From contig CAYXBA010000008.1 of assembly GCA_964463135.1 (NCBI GenBank), positions 1 to 64,000 on the forward strand: a stretch of DNA of 64,000 nucleotides. The letters are read 5' to 3'. Of this stretch, positions 26,042 through 35,535 are shown in pieces. The position numbers were made by a program, and so were the translations under genes. Under the pieces are notes generated by a model. That model was not told where the DNA came from. It made no database searches and worked only from the letters and a program-made list of their open reading frames with translations. Each line of letters begins with the position of its first letter. Position 1 is the stretch's first letter. Origin of the DNA: UBA6898 sp964463135 (GTDB lineage Bacteria; Nitrospirota; Thermodesulfovibrionia; Thermodesulfovibrionales; UBA6898).

Positions 26042-26374
26042 TTACTTATTAGCCTCTTCAATTGCCGCATTAGCCTTTTCCCTGATTCTTTCCATATCCT
26101 TATTGGCATTATCAATATAGCTCTTTATACATTCAATATACTTTTCATATTTGGCATTATAGGTCCTAACCTCAGCATTGTATTGTTCGACTTCATATGT
26201 GTTTGCAGCGCCAAGGGGCTTAAAAAGTCTTGTCGATTTTGGAGGTTTTGAACATGCATGAGAAGGATAGTCAAATGTATCTGAAATATTGGAACCACCC
26301 GCCACACCAGCTAACGCCATATTCCATGAAAGAGTGACAAGCAAAGCTGTGATGCTCATTATTTTCCTGAACAT
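26042..26374 (-). CDS. small secreted hypothetical protein
   Basis: The 110 residues start with a signal peptide (MFRKIMSITALLVTLSWNMA, then LAG as likely cleavage site). The mature part is about 90 residues with a Tyr/Asn/Glu-rich helix near the C-terminus (EQYNAEVRTYNAKYEKYI) and two Cys that could pair. No family is recognised. The frame extends upstream through the tRNA gene to 26515, which is an artefact; the ATG at 26374 is preferred. Confidence 0.65.
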   Translation of the reverse strand: MFRKIMSITALLVTLSWNMALAGVAGGSNISDTFDYPSHACSKPPKSTRLFKPLGAANTYEVEQYNAEVRTYNAKYEKYIECIKSYIDNANKDMERIREKANAAIEEANK

Positions 26375-26454
26375 TTTTTCTGTATGCTCCTCTGGAGATA
26401 GTTTGATGAATATAGCATAGCAGGACTTCCGGAGATAAGCTGGAAGGGGAAAGT

Positions 26455-26530
26455 TGGTGGCGGTGCAGGGATTCGAACCCCGGACACTGCGAATATGAGT
26501 CGCATGCTCTACCACCTGAGCTACACCGCC
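26455..26530 (-). tRNA. tRNA with CAT anticodon (Met, or Ile2 if lysidine-modified), CCA encoded
   Basis: The minus strand folds as a full cloverleaf: acceptor GGCGGTG/CACCGCC, D-arm GCTC/GAGC, anticodon stem TGCGA/TCGCA with loop CTCATAT, and T-arm CGGGG-TTCGAAT-CCCTG. A73 is followed by encoded CCA. The CAT anticodon fits elongator Met best; the acceptor start G1-C72 argues against the initiator. Confidence 0.93.
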
Positions 26531-26632
26531 GAAGAGACCGTAATGCGTAATCCGTGAACAGTGAATAGTTTAAAGGCAATAGCAATAAATATTCAATAAG
26601 CCAAGAAGGGGATTATACCAGATTCAGCCTGC

Positions 26633-27754
26633 CTAATAAAAGAGGCTGAACCGCCGCGTCCTGATATTGATCAGGACCCCTGCGGAGATGAAGTTAGAAA
26701 GCAGGGCTGTGCCGCCGTAGCTCATGAACGGCAGCGGAATGCCGACGACCGGCATAATGCCGAGGGTCATGCCGATATTTACAAAGAAGTATATGGCGAA
26801 CATGAAGGTGACACCGAGCGCCAGCAGCCTCCCGAAGTCGTCTTTTGCCTTTCGTGCCGTATCGAGGCCGCGCACCAGCAGGATAAAGTAAAGGAACAGA
26901 AGAAAGAACGAGCCCATAAAGCCCCATTCCTCTGCAAAGACTGCAAAGATGAAGTCAGTATGCTTTTCCGGCAGGAACCGGAACGGGCCCTGGGTACCCT
27001 TCAGATATCCCTTCCCGGAAAATTCCCCTGACCCTACTGCGATCTTCGACTGGTTTATATGGTACCCGATGCCGGTGGGGTCAGCCTGTGGATCGATAAA
27101 GGCAATAAGCCGGTTCTTCTGGTAGTCCTTCAGGCCTGTCCAGGCGATATTGCCGATGAACGGGAGCGAGACCAGACCGATCACCACAAGGGTTACCAGC
27201 AGTTTTCTCTGGAACCCTTTTGCAAGTGAGACAGACGCAAAGATCAGGAAAACGACAATGGCTGTGCCAAGGTCCGGCTGCTTGAAGAGGAGCAGGAACG
27301 GCAGAAAGACGATCATGAAGAAGACCCGCAGCAGGGACATGGCACGCAGTGCATCCCGGGACAGGCTGTAATAGCTCGCAAGCATAATGATGAATATAAG
27401 CTTGAAGAATTCAGAGGGCTGGAACGAGAAGAAGCCGAGGCTGAGCCACCGCTGCGCACCCATGCCGGTCCTTCCGGTGACAAGGACCGCGACCAGAAGC
27501 AGAACGCCGATCACGTACAACGGCAGTGCGATCCGGCCAAGCCAGATGTAGTCAAAGCTGACAATGACAATGAGCGCGCAGATGCTGATCAGAAGCCATA
27601 CGATCTGCTTTATATAAAAAGCTGCCTGTGGCGCATCGCCCGGCTGGCGGGTTGCGCTGAATATGGTCATGACGCCGATCAGAGAGATGGCTATGATCGT
27701 AATGAAGGTGACCCAGTCGAAATTCTGGAGGAATCTGCGGTCAATTCTGAACAC
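26633..27754 (-). CDS. rodA: peptidoglycan glycosyltransferase RodA
   Basis: The 373 residues form about ten membrane helices of the SEDS family, with family segments FFSFQPSEFFKLIFI, FKQPDLGTAIVVF, FLPEKHTDFIFAVFAEEWGF and PLPFMSYGGTALLSN. RodA polymerises lipid II glycan strands for side-wall growth together with PBP2. It overlaps the mrdA gene by 14 bases and is last in the mreB-mreC-mreD-mrdA-rodA operon. Confidence 0.96.
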   Translation of the reverse strand: MFRIDRRFLQNFDWVTFITIIAISLIGVMTIFSATRQPGDAPQAAFYIKQIVWLLISICALIVIVSFDYIWLGRIALPLYVIGVLLLVAVLVTGRTGMGAQRWLSLGFFSFQPSEFFKLIFIIMLASYYSLSRDALRAMSLLRVFFMIVFLPFLLLFKQPDLGTAIVVFLIFASVSLAKGFQRKLLVTLVVIGLVSLPFIGNIAWTGLKDYQKNRLIAFIDPQADPTGIGYHINQSKIAVGSGEFSGKGYLKGTQGPFRFLPEKHTDFIFAVFAEEWGFMGSFFLLFLYFILLVRGLDTARKAKDDFGRLLALGVTFMFAIYFFVNIGMTLGIMPVVGIPLPFMSYGGTALLSNFISAGVLINIRTRRFSLFY

Positions 27755-29522
27755 TGAGCAGCTCCTTCTTCTTATCCGGGGTCAGGAGATATGCCTCGAT
27801 GGCCTTCTTTGCGATCGGTGCTGCTGCACTGCCTCCGTGGCCCCCATGTTCCACAAAGACCGAAATCGCGATCTCCGGCTTTTCTACCGGTGCAAACGAG
27901 ACGAACCAGGCGTGGTCGCGGAATTTCTCTGACAGAAACTTCGAGTCCTTCCTGATCCCGACCACCTGTGCAGTCCCGGTCTTTCCTCCCACGATTGCCA
28001 TGGTCGATCTGGCTGCTGCTCCGGTACCTCCGGGTTCATTCACAACCCCTTTAAGGCCGTCCCTTACAATATCAAGGGTCTCCTGTTTGAGCTCAACTTT
28101 TCGCACAAGCGCCGGGACCGTATCCTTAATGATCAGTGGCTTGTACACAGAGCCTCCATTTGCGACCGCGGACATCATCACCGCAAGCTGTATGGGAGTT
28201 GTCGCAACATAGCCCTGGCCTATTGAATTGATAAAGGTTTCGCCCAGGAACCACGCAGACTTCTTTGTGGCGAGTTTCCACGCAGAGTCCGGGATCAGGC
28301 CTTTCCGCTCTTTGCCGAGCGCAATGCCGGTCTCTTCGCCCAGGCCGAGCTTTACCGCATAGTCATGCACCTTGTCAAAGCCGACGCGCTTTCCGGTCTC
28401 ATAAAAGAAGACATCGCAGGACTCAACAAGCGCGCGGTGAACAGAGACACTGCCGTGGCCTTTTTTCTGCCAGCAGCCGAACCGCCATTTGCCATAATTC
28501 AGTCCGCCCCTGCAGTCCGCTTTTGTACCGATATCAATGGCGCCTTCTTCCAGTGCTGCGATCGCGGTCAGGATCTTGAAGGTCGATCCCGGAGGATACT
28601 GGCTCTGGATCGCCCTGTTCAGCATCGGCTTCTTCGGATCTTCCATAAGGGCCTTCCATTCATCGGAGCTTATGCCCTTTGCAAAACTGTTCGGATCGAA
28701 CGAGGGAGAACTCACCAGGCCGAGGACCTCGCCGGTGTCTGTCTTGAGCGCGACCAGGGCGCCTGCCCTGCCTTCGAAGGCCTTTTCAGCCTCACTCTGG
28801 AGCGCAATGTCAATGGTCAGATCAAGGTCAGCACCCTTGACCGGTGCTGTCTCATACAGAAGCCGTATCTCCCTGCCGACTGCATCGACCTCGATGATCC
28901 TTTGGCCTGCAGTGCCGCGGAGGGTCTTGTCATAAAGTTTTTCAACGCCCCATTGGCCGATGAATGCCTCAGGAGGGACATCCCTGAAGCTCGGGTCGCC
29001 TGACTGGGCGGGGCTCAGCTTTCCGAGGTACCCGATCAGATGGGATCCGACGCTGCCGAACATATATTCCCTGCTCGTTTCGACCTCGATAAGAAGACCC
29101 GGAAAATCAGAACGCCGTGCCTCGATAATACTGATCTCATTGAAACTGAGGCCTTCTTTCACCCTGACCGGCGTAAAAGGGCTCGCAGCCTTGCGTGTGA
29201 TCCGGTTATGCAGCTCTGCTTCCGGGACCTGAAGAAGCTGCGACAGGGCAGAGATGTTCGACTGGTTGAACTCCTGCGGTATGACCGAGGCGCAGAAATA
29301 GGGAGTGTTTTTTACCAGCGGGACCTTGTTCCGGTCAAAAATAATACCACGGGGTGCAGGCACGCCTATGACACGAAGCCTGTTCGATTCCGAGACACGC
29401 CTCAACTCTGTGCCCTGAAGGACCTGGAGCTGCCAGAGCCTGAGCAGGACAACAGCAAAACCGATGATCAGCAGGTAGCTGATGATGATGATCTTTTCGG
29501 TGCCGGTCTTTTCAGTCTGCAT
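27741..29522 (-). CDS. mrdA: penicillin-binding protein 2 (transpeptidase)
   Basis: The 593 residues have one N-terminal helix (IIIISYLLIIGFAVVLLRLW), a dimerisation/pedestal domain, and the class B transpeptidase domain: SxxK as PPGSTFKIL near residue 315, SxD/N as VESCDVFFYETGK, and KTG as GGKTGTAQVVG near 515. It cross-links new peptidoglycan in the elongasome with RodA. It overlaps mreD by 11 bases and rodA by 14. Confidence 0.96.
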   Translation of the reverse strand: MQTEKTGTEKIIIISYLLIIGFAVVLLRLWQLQVLQGTELRRVSESNRLRVIGVPAPRGIIFDRNKVPLVKNTPYFCASVIPQEFNQSNISALSQLLQVPEAELHNRITRKAASPFTPVRVKEGLSFNEISIIEARRSDFPGLLIEVETSREYMFGSVGSHLIGYLGKLSPAQSGDPSFRDVPPEAFIGQWGVEKLYDKTLRGTAGQRIIEVDAVGREIRLLYETAPVKGADLDLTIDIALQSEAEKAFEGRAGALVALKTDTGEVLGLVSSPSFDPNSFAKGISSDEWKALMEDPKKPMLNRAIQSQYPPGSTFKILTAIAALEEGAIDIGTKADCRGGLNYGKWRFGCWQKKGHGSVSVHRALVESCDVFFYETGKRVGFDKVHDYAVKLGLGEETGIALGKERKGLIPDSAWKLATKKSAWFLGETFINSIGQGYVATTPIQLAVMMSAVANGGSVYKPLIIKDTVPALVRKVELKQETLDIVRDGLKGVVNEPGGTGAAARSTMAIVGGKTGTAQVVGIRKDSKFLSEKFRDHAWFVSFAPVEKPEIAISVFVEHGGHGGSAAAPIAKKAIEAYLLTPDKKKELLSVQN

Positions 29523-29967
29523 GAGTTGGCTTTATGAACATGCCTGCGGCCGAGTTTAAGAGGGCCTGCATGACGCTTATGAACAGGGCAGTTGCCGGAG
29601 CTGTCGGCGGCCGGTCAAAAATACTGAGCGAAAGGAAGACGGCAGTGTTGTCAACAAAGGTGAGGAGCGCAAGGCCGAGCATGCCGAGCAGGGGTGTCCA
29701 TACAAAGATGCCTCCGGGAATGAAAAAGGAAGATGAAAAACCTACCAGTCCCTTGCCAAGCATGTTTGGCCCGAGTATGGGTGATGAGAGGCTGTCTTCG
29801 ATCGCACCAATCAAAAGTCCGAAGAGCATGCCCCTGTTCTGGCCGTATTTTATCCCGGCGTAGTACGCGAGAAGGGCTGTGATATTCGGCGCCACAGAGA
29901 GGAGGGAGATCTTTGTCTGCAGCAGAAATGCCGCGAAAAAAACGAATGCCCAGATGAGGTAATTCAT
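29512..29967 (-). CDS. mreD: rod shape-determining protein MreD
   Basis: The 151-residue protein has four to five membrane helices and the MreD pattern YYAGIKYGQNRGMLFGLLIG. It links MreC and the elongasome synthases in the inner membrane. Sequence conservation of MreD is low, so the call rests on position between mreC and mrdA as well as topology. It overlaps both neighbours. Confidence 0.92.
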   Translation of the reverse strand: MNYLIWAFVFFAAFLLQTKISLLSVAPNITALLAYYAGIKYGQNRGMLFGLLIGAIEDSLSSPILGPNMLGKGLVGFSSSFFIPGGIFVWTPLLGMLGLALLTFVDNTAVFLSLSIFDRPPTAPATALFISVMQALLNSAAGMFIKPTHAD

Positions 29968-30743
29968 TTAATGATCAGAACTTCTTCTATCCCGGTATTA
30001 TCAACAAAGGGTATAACCTCGATATTCTGGAACTGGCCTGCACTCTCCCGTTTTACCTTTGACACATATCCTGCAGGGATGCCAGGCGGGAAGAGCAGGT
30101 CAAGTCCGGAGGTGACCACAATGTCCCCTTCTTTCACCTCATGCTCCGGTGTCACATATTTGAGAATGGTCTTGCCGGTTCCGGTCCCGGACAGGATGCC
30201 CTCTTTTCTGCTCTCCTGGAGCCTGACCGCAGCCGCAAAGTTGATGTCCGTCAGAAGCAGGACACTTGAGAACGAGTCAGAGACATTGAATATCTTGCCG
30301 GCAAGTCCTTTCGGCGTGATGGCGGTCGAGTCCTTTGTTATGTTGTCTTTCATGCCCTTATCCAGGATCAGGGTATGTGTCCAGTGGCTTGTGCCGCGGC
30401 CGATTACCCTTGCTGCAGCTATCGCGTCCTTGTGGGTTTCCTTAAGTTTGAGCAGATCTCTCAGTCGCCTGTTCTCGAGAAGGGCTTCCTGGTATCTCGC
30501 GCGTTCCAGCATGAGTTCGTCAACCCTCTTCTGCAGGGACCGATTGTCCTCATCCCTGAGCGCGATCATCTGGAAGGGGCGTTTTATTGCATCAAGAACA
30601 GAGGTGATCGCAGAGGAGGTCTCGTTCAGGAGAAAGGCAGCGGGATTGTCCATGAGGGAATATCCTTTTCTGCTCTGGTAGGTCATGAAGGAAAAAAGGA
30701 CAATGACAATAACAAGGAAAAGGATGGCCTTTTTTCTGAACAT
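29964..30743 (-). CDS. mreC: rod shape-determining protein MreC
   Basis: The 259 residues have a short cytoplasmic start, one membrane helix (AILFLVIVIVLFSFMTYQS), a coiled coil (about 65-110: LQKRVDELMLERARYQEAL) and the beta-barrel domain with TPKGLAGKIFNVSDSFSSVL and VTSGLDLLFPPGIPAGYV. MreC activates the PBP2-RodA pair. It overlaps mreD by 4 bases and follows mreB by 16. Confidence 0.95.
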   Translation of the reverse strand: MFRKKAILFLVIVIVLFSFMTYQSRKGYSLMDNPAAFLLNETSSAITSVLDAIKRPFQMIALRDEDNRSLQKRVDELMLERARYQEALLENRRLRDLLKLKETHKDAIAAARVIGRGTSHWTHTLILDKGMKDNITKDSTAITPKGLAGKIFNVSDSFSSVLLLTDINFAAAVRLQESRKEGILSGTGTGKTILKYVTPEHEVKEGDIVVTSGLDLLFPPGIPAGYVSKVKRESAGQFQNIEVIPFVDNTGIEEVLIIK

Positions 30744-30759
30744 TATAGTTGCAGGCGAT

Positions 30760-31791
30760 TTAGGTTATTGCTATTCTTCTGAGCAGCTCCAGCTCGTCGA
30801 GCATCTTGCCGACTCCCTGCACAACTGCGGTGAGCGCATTCTCTGCCACAATGACCGGCAGGTTCGTCTCCTGCTTGATCAGCATATCAAGGCCCCGCAG
30901 CAGCGCGCCGCCGCCGGCAAGCACGATGCCCCGGTCAACAATGTCTGCTGCGAGCTCTGGCGGTGTATTCTCGAGTGCAGCCTTGATCGTGTCGAGGATA
31001 ATATTGGTCGGCTCGGACAGGGCCTCGCGGATCTCGTCTTCATTTATGGTGATCGTCTTGGGAATACCGGAGATCAGGTCTCTGCCCTTGATGTCCATGA
31101 TGCGCTTCTCAGGACCTCCTGAACCGTAGGCTGACCCGATATTGATCTTGATCTGCTCGGTAGTGGTCTCGCCGATCATGAGATTGTACCTTCTCTTGAT
31201 GTATGCCATGATTGCTTCATCCATCTTGTCGCCGCCCACGCGCACGGCCTTGCTGTACACCACACCGTCCAGGGATATGACCGCCACGTCTGTCGTGCCG
31301 CCGCCGATATCAACGATCATGTTGCCTGACGGTTCGCCGACCGGAAGGCCGACGCCGATGGCTGCTGCCATAGGTTCTTCGATAAGATAGACCTCTCTCG
31401 CGCCTGATGCCTCTGCCGCATCCTTGACCGCCCGCTGCTCAACCTGGGTGATGCCTGAAGGAACCCCGATGATGACCCTTGGCGAGACAAAACTCCTGCG
31501 GTTATGGACCTTCTTGATGAAGTATTTCAGCATCTCGCCGGTGGCGTCAAAATCTGCGATGACGCCGTCCTTCATCGGCCTGATCGCCATGATGTTCGCC
31601 GGTGTCTTGCCGAGCATCTTCTTCGCCTCTGCTCCGACCGCAATGGTCTTCCTGTTGTCCTTCCTGATAACGACAACAGAGGGCTCGTCACAGACGATGC
31701 CCCTTCCTTTTACGTATACGAGGGTATTGGCAGTACCCAGATCTATGGCAAGGTCATTTGAAAACATCCCGAGTATGTTATGGAAAAACAT
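30760..31791 (-). CDS. mreB: actin-like cell-shape protein MreB
   Basis: The 343 residues carry the actin-fold nucleotide motifs AIDLGTANTLVYVKG, MIVDIGGGTTDVAVISLDG and GIVLAGGGALLRGLD. The N-terminal MFFHNILGMFSND includes a short amphipathic membrane-binding stretch. MreB filaments orient the elongasome. It is the first gene of the five-gene elongation operon. Confidence 0.97.
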   Translation of the reverse strand: MFFHNILGMFSNDLAIDLGTANTLVYVKGRGIVCDEPSVVVIRKDNRKTIAVGAEAKKMLGKTPANIMAIRPMKDGVIADFDATGEMLKYFIKKVHNRRSFVSPRVIIGVPSGITQVEQRAVKDAAEASGAREVYLIEEPMAAAIGVGLPVGEPSGNMIVDIGGGTTDVAVISLDGVVYSKAVRVGGDKMDEAIMAYIKRRYNLMIGETTTEQIKINIGSAYGSGGPEKRIMDIKGRDLISGIPKTITINEDEIREALSEPTNIILDTIKAALENTPPELAADIVDRGIVLAGGGALLRGLDMLIKQETNLPVIVAENALTAVVQGVGKMLDELELLRRIAIT

Positions 31792-31812
31792 GTCAGCTCC
31801 TCAAAAATTTTA

Positions 31813-32217
31813 TTAACGTTCGATAACGGTTGTCCCGGCGATCTCGTCGCCCAGACGTCTGCTCTCTTTATTGCCGAGGATCAGGATAAACTCCACTGCT
31901 GCTATCACCGGGAGTGCGACCCAGCCGATCCACGGAATGAGCCAGAGAAAATAACCCAGCCCAAGCGTGCTGTTCCTCAGCAGAGACTCCCTGAAGGTGC
32001 AGGGCTGGAGAGCATCAGCGGAAACCACCTTCAGTCTTATGATTTTTTTCCCGAGGCTTCTGCCGTCAAACAGCCCGTCGCCTAACAGAAGATAGGCCAA
32101 CCCGGCAAAAAAACCGGCCCTCGGAATCACTTCGATTACTGCTGCAATGAGAATGAGATCAAGGATTTTTGCGGCCGTTCTCAGAAGGAGCCCAGCCCTT
32201 CTTGGTTCCTCGGACAT
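31813..32217 (-). CDS. RDD family membrane protein
   Basis: The 134 residues begin near RAGLLLRTAAKILDLILIAA, with the R and D of the RDD domain, and hold three membrane helices and the conserved DGRSLGKKIIRLKVV loop. RDD proteins are poorly known; some affect ion exchange. It lies 21 bases upstream of mreB on the same strand and may be cotranscribed. A TTG start at 32232 would add five residues. Confidence 0.85.
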   Translation of the reverse strand: MSEEPRRAGLLLRTAAKILDLILIAAVIEVIPRAGFFAGLAYLLLGDGLFDGRSLGKKIIRLKVVSADALQPCTFRESLLRNSTLGLGYFLWLIPWIGWVALPVIAAVEFILILGNKESRRLGDEIAGTTVIER

Positions 32218-32302
32218 TGAGAATACTAACAAAACCCTTTAATATTTTTCAATAATTAACATACAATAGCAGGCGCTCTCAATGCAGAAAGGAGATGACT
32301 TT

Positions 32303-32896
32303 ATGAATATCGTGCTTGCAACAAGGAACAGGAAAAAGGTCGAGGAGATGAAAAGGATGTTTCCCGGCCATAAGATAATGTTTAGGACCCTTGACGCCTA
32401 TCCTGGCTGCCCGGAGGTGGAGGAAGACGGAGAGACATTCCGGGCAAATGCAAAAAAGAAGGCACTTGCCGTTGCGCGCTTTACCGGCTGCTCTGCAGTT
32501 GCCGATGATTCAGGTCTTGAAGTGAAAGCCCTGGACAATGCACCCGGGGTTTATTCTGCCCGGTATGCCGGGCAGAATGCTGATGACAGGAAAAATGTGA
32601 ATAAAATACTGAGGCAGTTGAGGCCTGTTATAAATAATAAGGAGCGCAAGGCACGATTTGTCTGCTGTATCGTATTTGCCCTTCCTGATGGAACGTGCAG
32701 GACCTTTACCGGATATGTGAGCGGCAGGATCGCAGAAAAGCCGAAAGGTTATAATGGGTTTGGGTACGACCCCATCTTTTATCCCGCAGGACATGACATG
32801 ACTTTTGCCGAAATGGCCGATTCGGAGAAGGATGCGCTGAGCCATAGAGGCAGGGCAATGAAAAAGCTCCATGCGTATCTTGAATCGATCCTCTGA
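32303..32896 (+). CDS. rdgB: XTP/dITP diphosphohydrolase
   Basis: The 197 residues match the Ham1/RdgB family: IVLATRNRKKVEEMKRMF at the start, ADDSGLEVKALDNAPGVYSA, GYNGFGYDPIFYP and the end motif LSHRGRAMKKLHAYL. It removes non-canonical purine triphosphates from the nucleotide pool. The ATG at 32303 is preferred over 32282 because AAGGAG precedes it at normal distance. Confidence 0.95.
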   Translation: MNIVLATRNRKKVEEMKRMFPGHKIMFRTLDAYPGCPEVEEDGETFRANAKKKALAVARFTGCSAVADDSGLEVKALDNAPGVYSARYAGQNADDRKNVNKILRQLRPVINNKERKARFVCCIVFALPDGTCRTFTGYVSGRIAEKPKGYNGFGYDPIFYPAGHDMTFAEMADSEKDALSHRGRAMKKLHAYLESIL

Positions 32897-33112
32897 TCAT
32901 CTGCTAATCCTGTTTATAATGTGTTCTGTTTATTTATTTTAGCAGAAAATAAATAATTCTTATCTGCGTATCAGAAATATGAATTTGACTAAAAAAAATG
33001 CCGGGCTATATAGTTATAGGGTTTCAAAAGGTTCACCCTGCTGTCTGTAGTTCGTCTACACGCGGTTGTGGTTATTCCGGAAGCAAATACAGTTAACAAA
33101 TGAGGAGGCTGC

Positions 33113-33763
33113 ATGAGGTTAGTACTGCTCGGAGCGCCTGGCGCCGGTAAAGGGACGCAGGCAAAGAAGATCATAGAGAAGAACGCCATTCCGCAGATAT
33201 CGACAGGCGACCTGTTGAGAGCTGCTGTTGCTGCCGGCACGGCGCTTGGCAAAGAGGCAAAGACGTTAATGGACAAGGGAGAACTGGTGCCTGACAGCGT
33301 TGTTCTCGGCATGGTTGAAGAGAGGATCAAGCAGGACGACTGCAAAAAAGGCTATATCCTTGACGGCTTCCCGAGAAACACGAAGCAGGCTGAGGCCCTT
33401 GATGCAATGCTGGAGAAACTGAATATGTCGCTCACCGCAGCGCTCAGCGTTGATGTGCCGCTTGAGAACCTGATGAAGCGGCTCACCGGCAGAAGGACCT
33501 GCAAGAGCTGCGGCCAGATGTACAATATATATTTCAATGCGCCGAAAAAAGAGGGTGCATGCGACAAGTGCAGCGGCGAACTCTTCCAGAGGGATGACGA
33601 CAAGGAAGAGACGATCAAGAAGAGGCTTGATGTATATACGGCCCAGACTGCCCCGCTTATCGATTACTACGGCAAGAAGAACATCCTGAAGTCAGTTGAC
33701 GGCGGCACCGGCACGATCGATGAGATCTTCGTCAAGGTCTGCAAGGCCCTTGACCTGAAATAA
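33113..33763 (+). CDS. adk: adenylate kinase (long form, Cys4 LID)
   Basis: The 216 residues have the P-loop GAPGAGKGTQAKK, STGDLLRAAV, DGFPRNTKQAEAL and a LID with zinc-type cysteines (CKSCGQMY and CDKCSGEL). It interconverts 2 ADP with ATP and AMP. Standing 43 bases before sat, it is well placed to recycle the AMP made by APS reduction. adk usually lies in ribosomal-protein operons, so its position here is notable. AGGAGG precedes the ATG. Confidence 0.96.
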   Translation: MRLVLLGAPGAGKGTQAKKIIEKNAIPQISTGDLLRAAVAAGTALGKEAKTLMDKGELVPDSVVLGMVEERIKQDDCKKGYILDGFPRNTKQAEALDAMLEKLNMSLTAALSVDVPLENLMKRLTGRRTCKSCGQMYNIYFNAPKKEGACDKCSGELFQRDDDKEETIKKRLDVYTAQTAPLIDYYGKKNILKSVDGGTGTIDEIFVKVCKALDLK

Positions 33764-33806
33764 TCTTTGGTTGAGCATATTAAATCCAAACAGGAGGAAG
33801 TGAATA

Positions 33807-35006
33807 ATGTCTTTGATTAAGCCACATGGTTCAGATGAACTGAATCCGCTGTTTGTCTATGACACAGCGAAAAACGAGGCCCTTCAGAAGGAAGCGAAAG
33901 GCCTTGCCTCTATCGTTGTAAGTTCCGCGACCGCAGCTAACGCGGTTATGATGGGTTCGGGGTATTTCAACCCGCTCACCGGATACATGAACAAGGCTGA
34001 TGCCCTGTCTGTTGCAAAGGACATGAAAACAACCTCAGGTCTTTTTTGGCCTGTCCCGGTCCTGAACCTGGTGCAGAATGCCGGTTCGATCAAGGCAGGC
34101 GACCGCATTGCCCTGAAAGACCCCAATGTCGAAGGCAATCCTGTCCTCGCGGTCATGGATGTCAAGGCAGTGGAAGAATTTAGTGATGCAGACGTCGAGA
34201 TGATCTGCAAGAGTGTGTACCGCCCCAGCGACAAAGAGGCGCACCCGGGCGTTGATGCATTCAAGGCCCAGGGCAAGGTCCTGCTTTCCGGGCCGATCCA
34301 GGTGCTGAACTTCTCTTACTTTCAGACCGAGTTCCCGGACACCTTCCGCACCGCTGTCGAGATCCGCGACGAGATCAAGGAGCGCGGCTGGAAGAAGGTC
34401 GTTGCGTTCCAGACCAGGAACCCGATGCACCTTGCACACGAAGAGCTCTGCCACATGGCGATGGACCGCCTCGGCTGCGACGGCCTCGTGATCCATATGC
34501 TGCTGGGCAGACTGAAGAAGGGTGATATCCCTGCTCCTGTCCGTGATGCTGCTATCCGCAAGATGGTCGAGCTGTACTTCCCGGCGAACAGCGCGATGGT
34601 TACGGGTTACGGTTTTGATATGCTGTATGCAGGCCCGAAAGAAGGCGTTCTGCATGCGATCTTCCGCCAGAACATGGGCGCAACACACTTCATCGTCGGT
34701 CGCGACCATGCAGGCGTGGGAGACCACTACGGCGCATTCGATGCGCAGACCATCTTTGATAATGAGGTCCCTGCCGGTGCTCTGAAGATCGAGATCTTCA
34801 AGGCAGACCATACCGCATACTCGAAGAAACTGAACAAGGTTGTTATGATGTGCGAAGCCCCTGATCATAAAAAGGAAGACTTCGTGCTTCTGTCCGGCAC
34901 AAAGGTCCGCGAGATGCTGGGTCAGGGCATTGCTCCGCCCAAAGAGTTCTCACGCCCTGAAGTGGCCGAGATCCTGATCAAGTATTATCAGAGCCTCGAG
35001 AAGTAG
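33807..35006 (+). CDS. sat: sulfate adenylyltransferase (ATP sulfurylase), dissimilatory type
   Basis: The 399-residue protein has the HxxH nucleotide motif in QTRNPMHLAHEEL near residue 205, the GRDHAGVG loop near 295 and the PUA-like N-terminal domain. It makes adenosine 5'-phosphosulfate and PPi from sulfate and ATP. It lacks a C-terminal APS-kinase domain, as expected for dissimilatory enzymes. A ribosome site (AGGAGG) precedes it. A 7-bp stem after the stop (35023-35041) has no T-run, so transcription probably continues into aprB. Confidence 0.96.
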   Translation: MSLIKPHGSDELNPLFVYDTAKNEALQKEAKGLASIVVSSATAANAVMMGSGYFNPLTGYMNKADALSVAKDMKTTSGLFWPVPVLNLVQNAGSIKAGDRIALKDPNVEGNPVLAVMDVKAVEEFSDADVEMICKSVYRPSDKEAHPGVDAFKAQGKVLLSGPIQVLNFSYFQTEFPDTFRTAVEIRDEIKERGWKKVVAFQTRNPMHLAHEELCHMAMDRLGCDGLVIHMLLGRLKKGDIPAPVRDAAIRKMVELYFPANSAMVTGYGFDMLYAGPKEGVLHAIFRQNMGATHFIVGRDHAGVGDHYGAFDAQTIFDNEVPAGALKIEIFKADHTAYSKKLNKVVMMCEAPDHKKEDFVLLSGTKVREMLGQGIAPPKEFSRPEVAEILIKYYQSLEK

Positions 35007-35079
35007 ATCCGTACGGTTTGCAAAGCCTGTCTTTCAGGCTTAATATAAGTCTCAAAAATTTTTTCAGGAGGTTCAAGCA

Positions 35080-35523
35080 ATGCCAAGTTTTGTTATCACA
35101 GAAAAGTGCGACGGTTGCAAAGCGCAGGACAAGACAGCATGCCAGTACATCTGCCCGAATGACCTCATGGCCCTTAACAGGGATCTCATGAAGGCCTACA
35201 ATCAGGAGCCGGAACAGTGCTGGGAGTGCTACAACTGCGTAAAGATCTGCCCTCAGCAGGCGATCGAGGTCAGGGGTTATCAGGACTTTTCACCTCTGGG
35301 AGGCAATGTCATCCCGATGAGAGGTACTGACTCCATCATGTGGACGATCAAGTTCAGGAACGGGTCCCTCAAGAGGTTCAAGTTCCCGATCAGACTGACT
35401 GCAGAAGGCTCTATTGATCCGTATGCAGGGAGGCCGGAGGCTACTGACATGGCTAAGCTGAAGCAGCCCGGTTTCTTCACTCATCAGGGCGCGGGCAAAG
35501 CAATGCCCACGATCAAGAAATAA
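35080..35523 (+). CDS. aprB: adenylylsulfate reductase beta subunit
   Basis: The 147 residues carry two [4Fe-4S] clusters: CDGCKAQDKTACQYICPND near residue 9 and CWECYNCVKICPQQAIEV near 47. The C-terminal tail (from WTIKFRNGSLKRFKFP) wraps around AprA in known structures. It passes electrons from QmoABC to the FAD of AprA. It is 12 bases upstream of aprA. Confidence 0.97.
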   Translation: MPSFVITEKCDGCKAQDKTACQYICPNDLMALNRDLMKAYNQEPEQCWECYNCVKICPQQAIEVRGYQDFSPLGGNVIPMRGTDSIMWTIKFRNGSLKRFKFPIRLTAEGSIDPYAGRPEATDMAKLKQPGFFTHQGAGKAMPTIKK

Positions 35524-35535
35524 GGAGGACGATAC

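Noticed and set aside
26375..26515. N-terminal extension of the small secreted protein
   Set aside because: It would translate through the tRNA gene; the signal peptide starts at 26374.
34035..34868. 277-codon minus-strand frame inside sat
   Set aside because: It is antisense to a clear ATP sulfurylase and shows no domain or ribosome site.
35023..35041. Stem after sat as a terminator
   Set aside because: It is only 7 bp with no T-run; aprB follows closely with its own ribosome site.
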